A stretch of 19,472 nucleotides of DNA from Bryobacteraceae bacterium (GTDB lineage Bacteria; Acidobacteriota; Terriglobia; Bryobacterales; Bryobacteraceae). The notes beneath the pieces were generated by a model, which did no database searches, had not been told where the DNA came from, and saw nothing but the letters and a program-made list of their open reading frames with translations. The DNA lies in assembly GCA_947456995.1 (NCBI GenBank), contig CANGVB010000005.1, positions 1 to 19,472 on the forward strand, given 5' to 3'. The translations under genes and the position numbers were made by a program. Positions 5,653 through 13,265 of the stretch are shown piece by piece (position 1 is the first letter of the stretch; every line of letters starts with the position of its first letter).

Positions 5653-8538
5653 ATGGCCGCTCATACCCATGGCCTTGTATTGCTATCCCTGTGCGCAGTT
5701 TCCGCGCTCGCACAAAACATTGGTGGATCCATTGCTGGACAAGTTCTCGATTCTCAAGGCCTCTCCGTCGAAGCCGCAAAGATCGAAATCGTAAATCTCA
5801 GTACCGGCTTAAAGCAAGCTATCTCGACAGACCGTACGGGTCGCTTCTTCGCCCCCAGCCTGCCTCAATCTACATATCAAGTGAGCGCTACCAAAGAAGG
5901 CTTTACCAGCACCACGGCAAACTCCGTACGTGTTGCCATCGGCGATACGCCCAATCTTCGCCTCGTTCTCTCACCCGCCACAGCCACCCAAACCGTCAAC
6001 GTTGTTGCCGAGGTCTCCGCGCTCCGAACCGACACCCCTGAGCGAGGCTCCAGCTACAACGCAGCCCTGATGAACGACCTCCCGATGCTGGGCGGCGGTA
6101 CGGGCCGAAACTTCCGCACCCAGGCCTACCTCACCCCCGGCGTCTCTCTCTCTACCGGCGCGCACCGCCCCTTCGCCGTCTCGGGTGCACGCAATCGCAA
6201 CAACAACTACCTCGTCGATTCCAACGATTTCAATGAAGCCGAAGGCGGCCTGCTGATGGGCCGCGGTGCTTCAGAGCAACTCATCTCTACCGAAGCCATC
6301 GACGGCATGCAAGTTCTCACGCACAATTTCAAGGCTGAACATGGCCGTCAGAATGGCTCGGTGGTCTCGCTCATCACCAAGCGCGGTGGAAACGATTTCC
6401 ACGGTCTCGCCTATGACTACTTCCGCAACGACAAACTCGATGCGCGCAATACATTCGATCTGGTTCGCCCTCCCCTCCGCGCCAACAACTTCGGGTACAA
6501 CTTCGGTGGCCCCATCCGCCGCAACAAAACCTTCTTCTTCGTCAACAACGAATGGAATGTTCGGCGCACTACCAGCCCGGCCACGATCCAGACGCTCAAT
6601 GCTGCACAAAAGGGCCAGGCTGTTAGTTCCATCGCCGCTCTTGCCGCGCTTTATCCCGAACCCAATGTGCCCGGCACCAATCTCTACCGCGCCAACCCGT
6701 CTTCGGCCGTCGATCAGAACAGCCAGGTCTTCCGTGTCGATCATGAACTCACCCCAAGCCAGCGCCTCTTCTGGCGCACCACCCGCCTTAACGCCGTAAA
6801 CAAGGGCGTCAGCGGAGCATCGTTCGCACGATTCGATTCCGGCGTCGGCCCCACCGGGCACTCGCTCCAGCACATCTGGACTGTTTCTCCCAACATCCTC
6901 AACGAAGCCCGTCTCAACTACACACGCTTCAATCTCAACGACACTTTCATCGACCCGGTCACCCTCGGCGATCCCGCCCGCAATGGGCTGGTTGGCACCG
7001 TAGCCGTCAACGGATTGTCCTCGCTGGGACACTTTGCCTTCATGGCCCGCCGCACTGCTCAAAACACCTTTCAATATGCCGATGACCTCAGTTGGAACAA
7101 AGGCAGCCACTCTTTCAAGTTCGGTGCCAATCTCCGCCGGCTCCAACTGAACAGCGGCACCTTCGCCCCTTCCTTTACCGGTGCGCTGCGCTTCAATTCC
7201 GTCACCGACTTTCTTGCCGGCCGTGCTGCATCTTACTCCCGCAACATTGGCAACCCGTATGTTGGCCTCCGCGCAACAGAGCTCAACTTCTATGCCCAGG
7301 ACGACTGGCGCATCCATCGCCGCCTTACCCTCAACCTTGGCATCCGCTACGAATTCAACTCAGTGCCACGCGAAGTCAACGGCCTGATCGAAGAGCGCTA
7401 TCGCTTCTCACCTGACTACAACAACGTCGCTCCTCGCCTCGGCCTGGCCTGGCAGATTGATAACTCGAACAAGACGGTTCTTCGTGTCGGCTACGTCATC
7501 TACTACAACGTCCTCGAACTCAGCTTCGTCGGGCTCACCCGTTTTAATGCTCCACGCATCCAGAACTTCAATGCGGCCAACCCCACCTTCCCCAACCCTC
7601 TGGCTACAGCACAGGCGGGCATTCCCACGGGTATCGTCAATCCGCAATCCAATGCACGCCAGCCCTATTCTCAACACTTAAACTTCGCACTCGAGCGGCA
7701 GATCTTCAATCCACAAACCACCCTGAGCGTTTCCTACGTTGGCACCCTGGCTCGCAAAATGCCCCGCGCTTCCCGCCCCAATGGCGGAGATGGCCTCACC
7801 CAATCCCTTCGGCCAAACCCATCCATCGGCGTCGTAAATGTACTCGAGACTGCCGCCAATTCCAACTACAACTCGTTGCAGATGAGCTTCCAGTCCCGCC
7901 TTGGCAAGCTCACCATGCGCAACGCCTATACCTGGTCGAAGTTCATTGATGAGGTGAGTGACTTTCCTAACTCCAACTCCGGCATTGATCGGGGCATCCT
8001 TGCTCTTGACGAAAACAACTGGCGACTCAACCGAGCCGTCTCCGACTTCAACCTCGCGCACGTTTTCTCCAGCGCCTTCAGTTACGATCTGCCCTGGGGC
8101 TTCCGCTTTCAGGGGCTGCTTTCGATGCAATCGGGCCGGCCCTTCACTCTCTACTCCGGCACAGATTCTCCCTTCGGCACCAACAACAATCGCCTCATGG
8201 CCATTCCTGCCTCACTCACCTACAATTCCAGTGATCGCCGAGCGATTACGGTTGATCCTGCGCTTCGTTCGCAACTCACCCCAGGGCGGGGAGTCTTTGG
8301 CACCCTTGGACGCAACACCGTCAATAGCGACAGCCAGCTCGGGCTCAATATCGGCGTCCACAAAAGCTTCACCATCACGGAAAGAACGCGGCTCGAGTTT
8401 CGGGGCGAAATGTTCAATCTCACCAACACTGTTAACTACAATCCAGCCGACGGTGTACTTAGTTCGCCCAACTTTGGGCAGGCACTCACCGCAGGCGACC
8501 CCCGCCAGATGCAGCTCGGCCTGCGTCTGAGCTTTTAA
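5653..8538 (+). CDS. Oar-like TonB-dependent outer-membrane receptor with carboxypeptidase-regulatory domain
   Basis: A 961-residue outer-membrane protein of the Oar/CarboxypepD_reg-TonB receptor group that is greatly expanded in Acidobacteriota. Residues 1-21 form a signal peptide ending ALAQ, unusual in having histidines but no Lys/Arg in its N-region. Residues 24-108 are a carboxypeptidase-regulatory-like beta-sandwich (GSIAGQVLDSQG...GRFFAPSLPQSTYQVSATKEGF). A plug-like region follows (LPMLGGGTGRNFRTQAYLTPGV, FAVSGARNRNNNYLVD, VVSLITKRGGNDFHG, FGYNFGGPI). The rest is a beta-barrel rich in aromatic strand ends, closing with MQLGLRLSF, the expected C-terminal aromatic residue. An in-frame stop lies six codons upstream, so ATG 5653 with AAAGAAAGGG before it is firm. 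It is somewhat shorter than many relatives. Ligand unknown; neighbours suggest a metal or metal complex. The next gene follows after 10 bp. Confidence 0.9.
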   Translation: MAAHTHGLVLLSLCAVSALAQNIGGSIAGQVLDSQGLSVEAAKIEIVNLSTGLKQAISTDRTGRFFAPSLPQSTYQVSATKEGFTSTTANSVRVAIGDTPNLRLVLSPATATQTVNVVAEVSALRTDTPERGSSYNAALMNDLPMLGGGTGRNFRTQAYLTPGVSLSTGAHRPFAVSGARNRNNNYLVDSNDFNEAEGGLLMGRGASEQLISTEAIDGMQVLTHNFKAEHGRQNGSVVSLITKRGGNDFHGLAYDYFRNDKLDARNTFDLVRPPLRANNFGYNFGGPIRRNKTFFFVNNEWNVRRTTSPATIQTLNAAQKGQAVSSIAALAALYPEPNVPGTNLYRANPSSAVDQNSQVFRVDHELTPSQRLFWRTTRLNAVNKGVSGASFARFDSGVGPTGHSLQHIWTVSPNILNEARLNYTRFNLNDTFIDPVTLGDPARNGLVGTVAVNGLSSLGHFAFMARRTAQNTFQYADDLSWNKGSHSFKFGANLRRLQLNSGTFAPSFTGALRFNSVTDFLAGRAASYSRNIGNPYVGLRATELNFYAQDDWRIHRRLTLNLGIRYEFNSVPREVNGLIEERYRFSPDYNNVAPRLGLAWQIDNSNKTVLRVGYVIYYNVLELSFVGLTRFNAPRIQNFNAANPTFPNPLATAQAGIPTGIVNPQSNARQPYSQHLNFALERQIFNPQTTLSVSYVGTLARKMPRASRPNGGDGLTQSLRPNPSIGVVNVLETAANSNYNSLQMSFQSRLGKLTMRNAYTWSKFIDEVSDFPNSNSGIDRGILALDENNWRLNRAVSDFNLAHVFSSAFSYDLPWGFRFQGLLSMQSGRPFTLYSGTDSPFGTNNNRLMAIPASLTYNSSDRRAITVDPALRSQLTPGRGVFGTLGRNTVNSDSQLGLNIGVHKSFTITERTRLEFRGEMFNLTNTVNYNPADGVLSSPNFGQALTAGDPRQMQLGLRLSF

Positions 8539-8542
8539 GGAG
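8537..8542 (+). promoter_or_regulatory. Ribosome binding site of the propeller gene
   Basis: AAGGAG, 6 bases before ATG 8549, overlaps the TAA stop of the receptor gene. It supports joint translation from one mRNA. Confidence 0.65.
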
Positions 8543-8548
8543 ACTTTC

Positions 8549-9802
8549 ATGCGAGCATCCTACCTTCTCATTGCTTCGCTGATTACGGCGGCCACCATTC
8601 CGGTGGCCTCCGTATCTTTTGAAAAAGAACCCCAGGCCCTTCACGGTGGCAAGACAGCCAAGAGCCCGAAATTCATTTCACGCCGGGCCCAAGGCCTCCT
8701 GAGCGTCTATACCGTTCCGGGCGAGCGAGGTGCTGATCTTTACTACACCTCCAGCAACGATTTGGGTGAATCATGGACTGAGCCACAGCGCATCAACAAC
8801 ATCCCTGGTGAGGTTTCAGACCACGGCGAGAACTCGCCCCAGGTCTTCCTCGCCCCCGACGAGATGACCCTTTACGCCTTCTGGAATTCCCGTGACCCCA
8901 AGAATCCAGGTGCCTCGCATATCCGCTTCTCCAAAGCCGGTGCCATGCAAACCGTCTGGTCGCCCGCGATCACGATTGACGATGATCCAGCCCCCAATTC
9001 TCATGGCTTCCAGGGGGCAGCGGTTGGCCCTGACGGCACTCTTTATTCGGCATGGCTCGACGGTCGCGATAAAGACGCCGCCAAGACTCACGACTACACT
9101 GCCGGTGCTTCCGCCGTCTACCTCACCACCTCAAAAGACAATGGCAAAACATGGTCTAAGAATCAGCGCATCGCTATCGACGTTTGCCCCTGCTGCCGTG
9201 TCAGCTTTGGCTTTACCGGTGGCCGCACCGTTGTCGCCTGGCGTGGTGTTGACGATGGGGATCTTCGCGACATCTACACCGCATCGTCATCCGACGCTGG
9301 CCTCACCTGGTCTAAGCCCAATCTCGTCAATCGCGACAATTGGAAGATCAAAGGTTGCCCTCACGTTGGCCCCAGCCTCGCGACGGTTGGCGACAAGCTC
9401 TTTGTAGTGTGGTTCAGCGAGGCCAATGGCAAGCCTGGCATCTTCTTCTCTTCCACCACCAACGGTACCGATTTCGCCCCCAAGCGTTCATTTTCTGAAG
9501 GCACCGTTGATCCGACACACCCCACCATCACTGCCTATGAGAATCGTCTCGCCGTGGCCTTCCAGGCGCGCGATGCTAAAGACAAAGACTCCTGGGGCAA
9601 AATGAATATCTACTATCGGGAACTCCAATCCAACGGATCCCTCACCCCACTCATCAAAGCCGGCGTCCCCAAAGAAGGGGCTGTAACCTACCCCACAATT
9701 GCCTTGGGAATGTCGGGACGCACCTTTCTTGGCTGGACAGAAACTCGCCCGGAAAAAGGCCCACAGGCCCTGCTCCTGCGAGGTCGACTCGGCAGCCGTT
9801 AG
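8549..9802 (+). CDS. Exported sialidase-like beta-propeller with CPCC motif
   Basis: A 417-residue protein with an N-terminal hydrophobic signal segment (about 1-22), so periplasmic or surface-exposed. Repeated Asp-box motifs mark a sialidase/BNR-type beta-propeller: SNDLGESW (69-76), SKDNGKTW (195-202), SSDAGLTW (247-254) and a weaker STTNGTDF (302-309). I do not see the arginine triad or FRIP-like motif of true sialidases, so cleavage of sialic acid is doubtful. A CPCC motif at 213-216 and a GCPHVGPS motif at 269-276 place four Cys and one His in neighbouring blades, suggesting a metal or redox site. It follows the TonB receptor by 10 bp with a clear AAGGAG, so it belongs to the same operon. 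Automated pipelines would likely call it exo-alpha-sialidase; the operon context argues for an envelope binding or metal-handling role. Its stop overlaps the convergent oxidoreductase gene by 4 bp. Confidence 0.82.
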   Translation: MRASYLLIASLITAATIPVASVSFEKEPQALHGGKTAKSPKFISRRAQGLLSVYTVPGERGADLYYTSSNDLGESWTEPQRINNIPGEVSDHGENSPQVFLAPDEMTLYAFWNSRDPKNPGASHIRFSKAGAMQTVWSPAITIDDDPAPNSHGFQGAAVGPDGTLYSAWLDGRDKDAAKTHDYTAGASAVYLTTSKDNGKTWSKNQRIAIDVCPCCRVSFGFTGGRTVVAWRGVDDGDLRDIYTASSSDAGLTWSKPNLVNRDNWKIKGCPHVGPSLATVGDKLFVVWFSEANGKPGIFFSSTTNGTDFAPKRSFSEGTVDPTHPTITAYENRLAVAFQARDAKDKDSWGKMNIYYRELQSNGSLTPLIKAGVPKEGAVTYPTIALGMSGRTFLGWTETRPEKGPQALLLRGRLGSR

Positions 9803-11283
9803 GCAGTCTTCGCAGCGGCTTTTCGAGGAACTGACGGCTGCGATTCCTCAAAGTCATGGATGGCTTCTTTCGTCAGACGGAAGCCATCTTCGTGATAGTC
9901 CTCATCTGCATTCACATCCCATAAATTGAATTCGCCGAGCTTCATGATGTTTCGCGAAGCCAGAATTCCCGTAAGCATGGAGTGGTCCTGGTTGTTGTAT
10001 CGGTGCATGCCGTTGCGCCCAACACACTGCAGGTTTGGTACTTCTTCAGAAAGAAAGCGACGTACCGCAGCCACGGCCTCACCATAGGCATCGTCGTAAA
10101 CCGGATAGGCTTTCTTTTCTCGGATTACCTTGCCGTCCATCACCTCAGCCGCTTTGGCGAGCCCAAGAATTTCCAACTCCTTGCCCGCCAGTTTCAACAG
10201 ATCGGCATCGCTCGCGTTCCAGAGATCATCCCCTTCGAAAACAAAGTACTCGAGACCCAGGCAAGTCAACTCCGGGTCTGGCACCATCTCCGGGCTCCAG
10301 TTCTTGAAGTTCTGGATTCGTCCCACCCGAACCTCTTCGTCATGCACATAGATCCAGTTATCCGGGAAGGGATCTTTCATTTTCAAGATCACTGCCACCG
10401 TGATGAAGTCCCGATACCGCAAATTCTCAACGACATTCAGGTATTCCGGGCCCTTGGGTTCCAGGCACCGGATTAGCGTGCGCATCGGCATCGTGGTGAT
10501 GAATTGATCAGCAGTCCAGGTTCTGCCCCCGGTCACTACCCCTCGTACGCCACCGCGGCTCCACAAGATTTTCTCTACTTCCTGGCCGTAATGAACGTTT
10601 CCCACCAATTCGGCCGTCTTCTCCCACATCATTCCCGGGCCAAGCCTGGGGTAGAGAAATTCGTCAATCAATGTCTTTAGCTGCGGCCCGGAAAAGCCAG
10701 GGATAAACTTCGCCAGTGTCGTCTTTACGAGTGAAATGATAGACAACCCGCGAATGCGCTGGGCTGCCCATTCCGCTGCAATCTCAGAGCACGGCATCCC
10801 CCACACCTTTTCCGTGTAGGTCTTGAAGAATCTCTGATAAAGACGCACACCGAAGCGGTTGATCAGCCAGGATTCAAGGTCCTTCTCATGAGGAATCGGG
10901 AAGCAGGCCGCCTTCATGTAGCTCAGCATGCTCAAGACAGATTCCCAAATCCCCAGCTTTAGAACAGTCTCCAGGGGCTCCAGCGGATAGCTGTAGTATT
11001 TGCCGTGGTAAAAAACCCTTGAGAGCCGCGGACGCAACAGAAGGTTCTCACCAAGAACGGTCCACCACATCTTCTCTACAACGGCTACTTTAGTGAAAAA
11101 ACGATGTCCCCCAATGTCGAAGAGAAAGCCCTTGTAGCTCTCGGTTCGGGAGAGACCTCCGGCCTGGAAACTCTGTTCCAGGACGGTTGCGGAGCATCCG
11201 TGTCTGTGTAATTCGTAGGCCGCCGACAAGCCAGCGGGGCCCGCGCCAATAATTAGCGTTTGTGGTGCTACAACTTCCTGCAA
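9799..11283 (-). CDS. FAD-dependent oxidoreductase (UDP-galactopyranose mutase / protoporphyrinogen oxidase-like)
   Basis: A 494-residue flavoprotein of the amine-oxidase/GLF superfamily. The N-terminal dinucleotide-binding fold is LIIGAGPAGLSAAYEL with GAGPAG at 13-18 and E36 at the end of strand 2; GGLSRT (42-47) and FDIGGHRFF (55-63) are the next FAD contacts. The C-terminal FAD motif GRNGMHRYNNQDHSM (422-436) is typical of the subgroup found in cell-surface glycan clusters. Substrate not determined; sugar-nucleotide or isoprenoid chemistry are both possible. The start is TTG at 11283: it has GAGGG at 7 bases, an in-frame TAG stands directly before it, and no ATG or GTG exists ahead of the essential GAGPAG. 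The gene is divergent from the SDR gene across 158 bp. Confidence 0.88.
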   Translation of the reverse strand: MQEVVAPQTLIIGAGPAGLSAAYELHRHGCSATVLEQSFQAGGLSRTESYKGFLFDIGGHRFFTKVAVVEKMWWTVLGENLLLRPRLSRVFYHGKYYSYPLEPLETVLKLGIWESVLSMLSYMKAACFPIPHEKDLESWLINRFGVRLYQRFFKTYTEKVWGMPCSEIAAEWAAQRIRGLSIISLVKTTLAKFIPGFSGPQLKTLIDEFLYPRLGPGMMWEKTAELVGNVHYGQEVEKILWSRGGVRGVVTGGRTWTADQFITTMPMRTLIRCLEPKGPEYLNVVENLRYRDFITVAVILKMKDPFPDNWIYVHDEEVRVGRIQNFKNWSPEMVPDPELTCLGLEYFVFEGDDLWNASDADLLKLAGKELEILGLAKAAEVMDGKVIREKKAYPVYDDAYGEAVAAVRRFLSEEVPNLQCVGRNGMHRYNNQDHSMLTGILASRNIMKLGEFNLWDVNADEDYHEDGFRLTKEAIHDFEESQPSVPRKAAAKTA

Positions 11284-11290
11284 CTAGAAT

Positions 11291-11295
11291 CCCTC
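11291..11295 (-). promoter_or_regulatory. Ribosome binding site supporting a TTG start
   Basis: Minus strand GAGGG, 7 bases before TTG 11283. Together with the in-frame TAG immediately upstream it makes TTG the only reasonable start of the oxidoreductase. Confidence 0.6.
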
Positions 11296-11359
11296 AATTC
11301 TTAGCCCGGCAATCTGCCAAAAGCCCTTCGCGTAACCGCAATTTCGGTCTGGTCCGGAC

Positions 11360-11388
11360 TTGTTAGAAATATGCCAGATCCTTAATAT
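11360..11388 (+). promoter_or_regulatory. Putative promoter for the SDR/SIS gene pair
   Basis: TTGTTA (11360-11365) and TAATAT (11383-11388) are separated by 17 bases, each matching the sigma-70 consensus at 4 of 6 positions. They lie in the AT-richer part of the 158-bp divergent region, about 55 bases before ATG 11442. An 8-bp palindrome GTCCGGAC (11352-11359) directly precedes the -35. Weak prediction. Confidence 0.35.
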
Positions 11389-11441
11389 ATCACCAGCGAT
11401 CACTACCAGGCATCATTAAATCTTGAACCCCTACTCGCACT

Positions 11442-12233
11442 ATGAGTTATCCTGCAATCGAATTGTTTCCAGTATTAATTTTGGGGGCAGGCTATACCGG
11501 CTCCCGTGTTGCTCGCATCCTTTCCGCTCAAGGCTACGGCGTAATGACATTACGCAGCTCGGATATCGATTTCAACGCTCCGGACGCCACCGCGCAACTG
11601 CTTCCTAAAGTCGCAGACAAGTGCCTGGTGCTTCATTCCATCCCGTCTTTGCCCGGTAACGCAGATGCCCGCTTTCTCGATGCACTGGGCAAAGCAAGCC
11701 GCATCGTTTACCTATCCACTACCGGCGTTTATGGCGGGGCTGAGCATGTCGACGAGCACACTCCCATTGCCCCTCGCAATCCGCGTGAGCAAGCCCGTGC
11801 CGATACAGAATCTGCTGTCTCAAGAGGCCCCTGGCAATCTCTGATCCTGCGCCCCGCTGCCATCTATGGGCCCGATCGCGGGGTCCACGTTTCGATGGCT
11901 CAAGGTGCCTACACTCTAAACGGGGATGGCAGTAACTACATCAGCCGCATCCATGTAGACGACCTCGCCCGCCTTGCCGCTGCTGCCCTTCTCTCGGATC
12001 TCACCGGTGCCTATCCGGTAGCGGACGAGCACCCCTGCACTTCGCGCGAAATCGCCGACTATTGCGCCGTGCGTTTTCAACTCCCGCCACCCGTAAGCGC
12101 GAGTCAATCGGATGTCCCCGTCTCCCGCCGGAACAACCGGCAGGTTGATGGCCGCGCCATCTTTCGGCTCCTGGGCCTGTCGCTTCTTTATCCTTCCTAC
12201 AAAGAAGGACTCCAGTTAAACTCATCCAGATAG
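11442..12233 (+). CDS. NAD(P)-binding SDR, atypical epimerase-like (YeeZ-type)
   Basis: A 263-residue protein of the atypical/extended short-chain dehydrogenase superfamily, close in layout to the YeeZ/NAD-dependent epimerase group. The cofactor-binding turn is ILGAGYTGSRVA (13-24). VYLSTTGVYGG (89-99) carries the Ser/Thr and Tyr of the usual active-site strand, and ILRPAAIYGPDRGV (135-148) and YISRIHVDDLA match the later epimerase motifs. The classic YxxxK is not clear, as is common in this subgroup, so catalysis is uncertain. No Shine-Dalgarno is visible before ATG 11442, and leaderless or weak initiation is possible; other upstream starts are no better. The SIS-domain gene follows 6 bp after its stop, so the two are likely co-transcribed, which fits a sugar-phosphate or sugar-nucleotide pathway. 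Confidence 0.82.
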   Translation: MSYPAIELFPVLILGAGYTGSRVARILSAQGYGVMTLRSSDIDFNAPDATAQLLPKVADKCLVLHSIPSLPGNADARFLDALGKASRIVYLSTTGVYGGAEHVDEHTPIAPRNPREQARADTESAVSRGPWQSLILRPAAIYGPDRGVHVSMAQGAYTLNGDGSNYISRIHVDDLARLAAAALLSDLTGAYPVADEHPCTSREIADYCAVRFQLPPPVSASQSDVPVSRRNNRQVDGRAIFRLLGLSLLYPSYKEGLQLNSSR

Positions 12234-12239
12234 TCGCCG

Positions 12240-13265
12240 ATGCCAAGAATTCCTAGCGTGATCGAAGGAGCTTACCTTCAAGACATCCTTGAACAACCGG
12301 ATGCAATGCGCCGCACCACTCGGTCTCTTGCTGCCGCACACTTCCTCACCGCAGACGTACTCTCTCTCTGTACAAAAAACGCGATTGAACGCATTGTCCT
12401 TACCGGCATGGGTGCTTCTTTCCATGCCCTCCACCCGCTTCACATTCGCCTCACCCTGGCTGGCCATTTCTGTACGATGGTCGAGACTTCAGAAGCCATT
12501 CACTATCTGCCGGATCTTTTCAGCAAAAACACTCTCACTGTTGCTGTGTCTCCGTCCGGCGAAAGCGCCGAGATCGTCCGCCTTCTCTGCGACGACTATC
12601 TCAAGGGTCCGCTGATTGGTGTCACCAACACTCCCGGCTCAACACTGGCCAGACTATCCAGCCTGACGCTGCTCACTGAGGCTGGACCAGAATCCACCGT
12701 ATCCTGCAAGACCTACCTCGCTGGCCTTTCGGCACTCCATTGGTTAGGCGCAATCTTCCTCAATGAGAAGCCCAGCCTGACCGCCCAGCACCTCGACGAC
12801 GCGGCAGGTGCAGTTGAGACCTACCTCAATCAATGGAAGGCTCATATCGCTTCCCTGCATGATGAGCTTGAAGGCATCGAGCAAATCTTCATCACCGGCC
12901 GCGGTTACAGCCTTGCCACCGCCGGTACAGGCGGCCTCATTCTGAAGGAGAGCACGCGCTTCTCTGCAGAAGGTATGACTTCTGCCGCCTTCCGCCACGG
13001 CCCTCAGGAGATGCTTTCAAAAAGAGTTCTTGCCTGCATCTGCCTCGGTGATTCCAAGACCGCAAGCCTCAATCAGCGCCTCTACGAAGAAGCTAACAGG
13101 GCCCAGGCAAAAGCATTCCTCATCGGCCCCGGCAGCAATCATCCAGCCTTTCAAATTCCCGAAGTCCCGGCCGCTCTGCTGCCAATTCTCGAGATCCTTC
13201 CGGTCCAGATCTTGTCCCTGGCTCTAGCCGCCCGCCTCGGCTCCAGGATCACCGCTACGGAATGA
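12240..13265 (+). CDS. Double-SIS-domain protein, GlmS-like isomerase part without glutaminase
   Basis: A 341-residue protein made of two sugar-isomerase (SIS) domains, matching the isomerase half of glucosamine-6-phosphate synthase. The opening LQDILEQPDAMRRT (13-26) copies the start of that half. SIS 1 has LTGMGASFHAL (54-64), VSPSGESAEI (103-112) and AGPESTVSCKTYLAGL (148-163). SIS 2 has ITGRGYSLATA (218-228), LKESTRFSAEGMTSAAFRHGPQEML (235-259). The N-terminal glutamine amidotransferase domain is absent, and the usual C-terminal tail with the Lys that closes the active site is short and replaced by RITATE. Ammonia-dependent amination, deamination (AgaS/FrlB-like) or isomerisation of a phosphosugar are all possible. 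It sits 6 bp after the SDR gene and its stop overlaps the convergent kinase gene by 11 bp. Confidence 0.87.
   Translation: MPRIPSVIEGAYLQDILEQPDAMRRTTRSLAAAHFLTADVLSLCTKNAIERIVLTGMGASFHALHPLHIRLTLAGHFCTMVETSEAIHYLPDLFSKNTLTVAVSPSGESAEIVRLLCDDYLKGPLIGVTNTPGSTLARLSSLTLLTEAGPESTVSCKTYLAGLSALHWLGAIFLNEKPSLTAQHLDDAAGAVETYLNQWKAHIASLHDELEGIEQIFITGRGYSLATAGTGGLILKESTRFSAEGMTSAAFRHGPQEMLSKRVLACICLGDSKTASLNQRLYEEANRAQAKAFLIGPGSNHPAFQIPEVPAALLPILEILPVQILSLALAARLGSRITATE

Noticed and set aside
6271..7317. Long 348-codon open frame antisense to the receptor gene
   Set aside because: It lies fully inside the well-supported receptor gene, has no recognisable domain and a Val/Glu/Gly-rich composition typical of the reverse of a high-GC coding frame.
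9793..9825. Possible terminator stem AGCCG/CGGCT followed by TTTT after the propeller gene
   Set aside because: The stem has only five pairs, the loop is 17 bases and the T run is short; it also lies in the coding end of the opposing gene.
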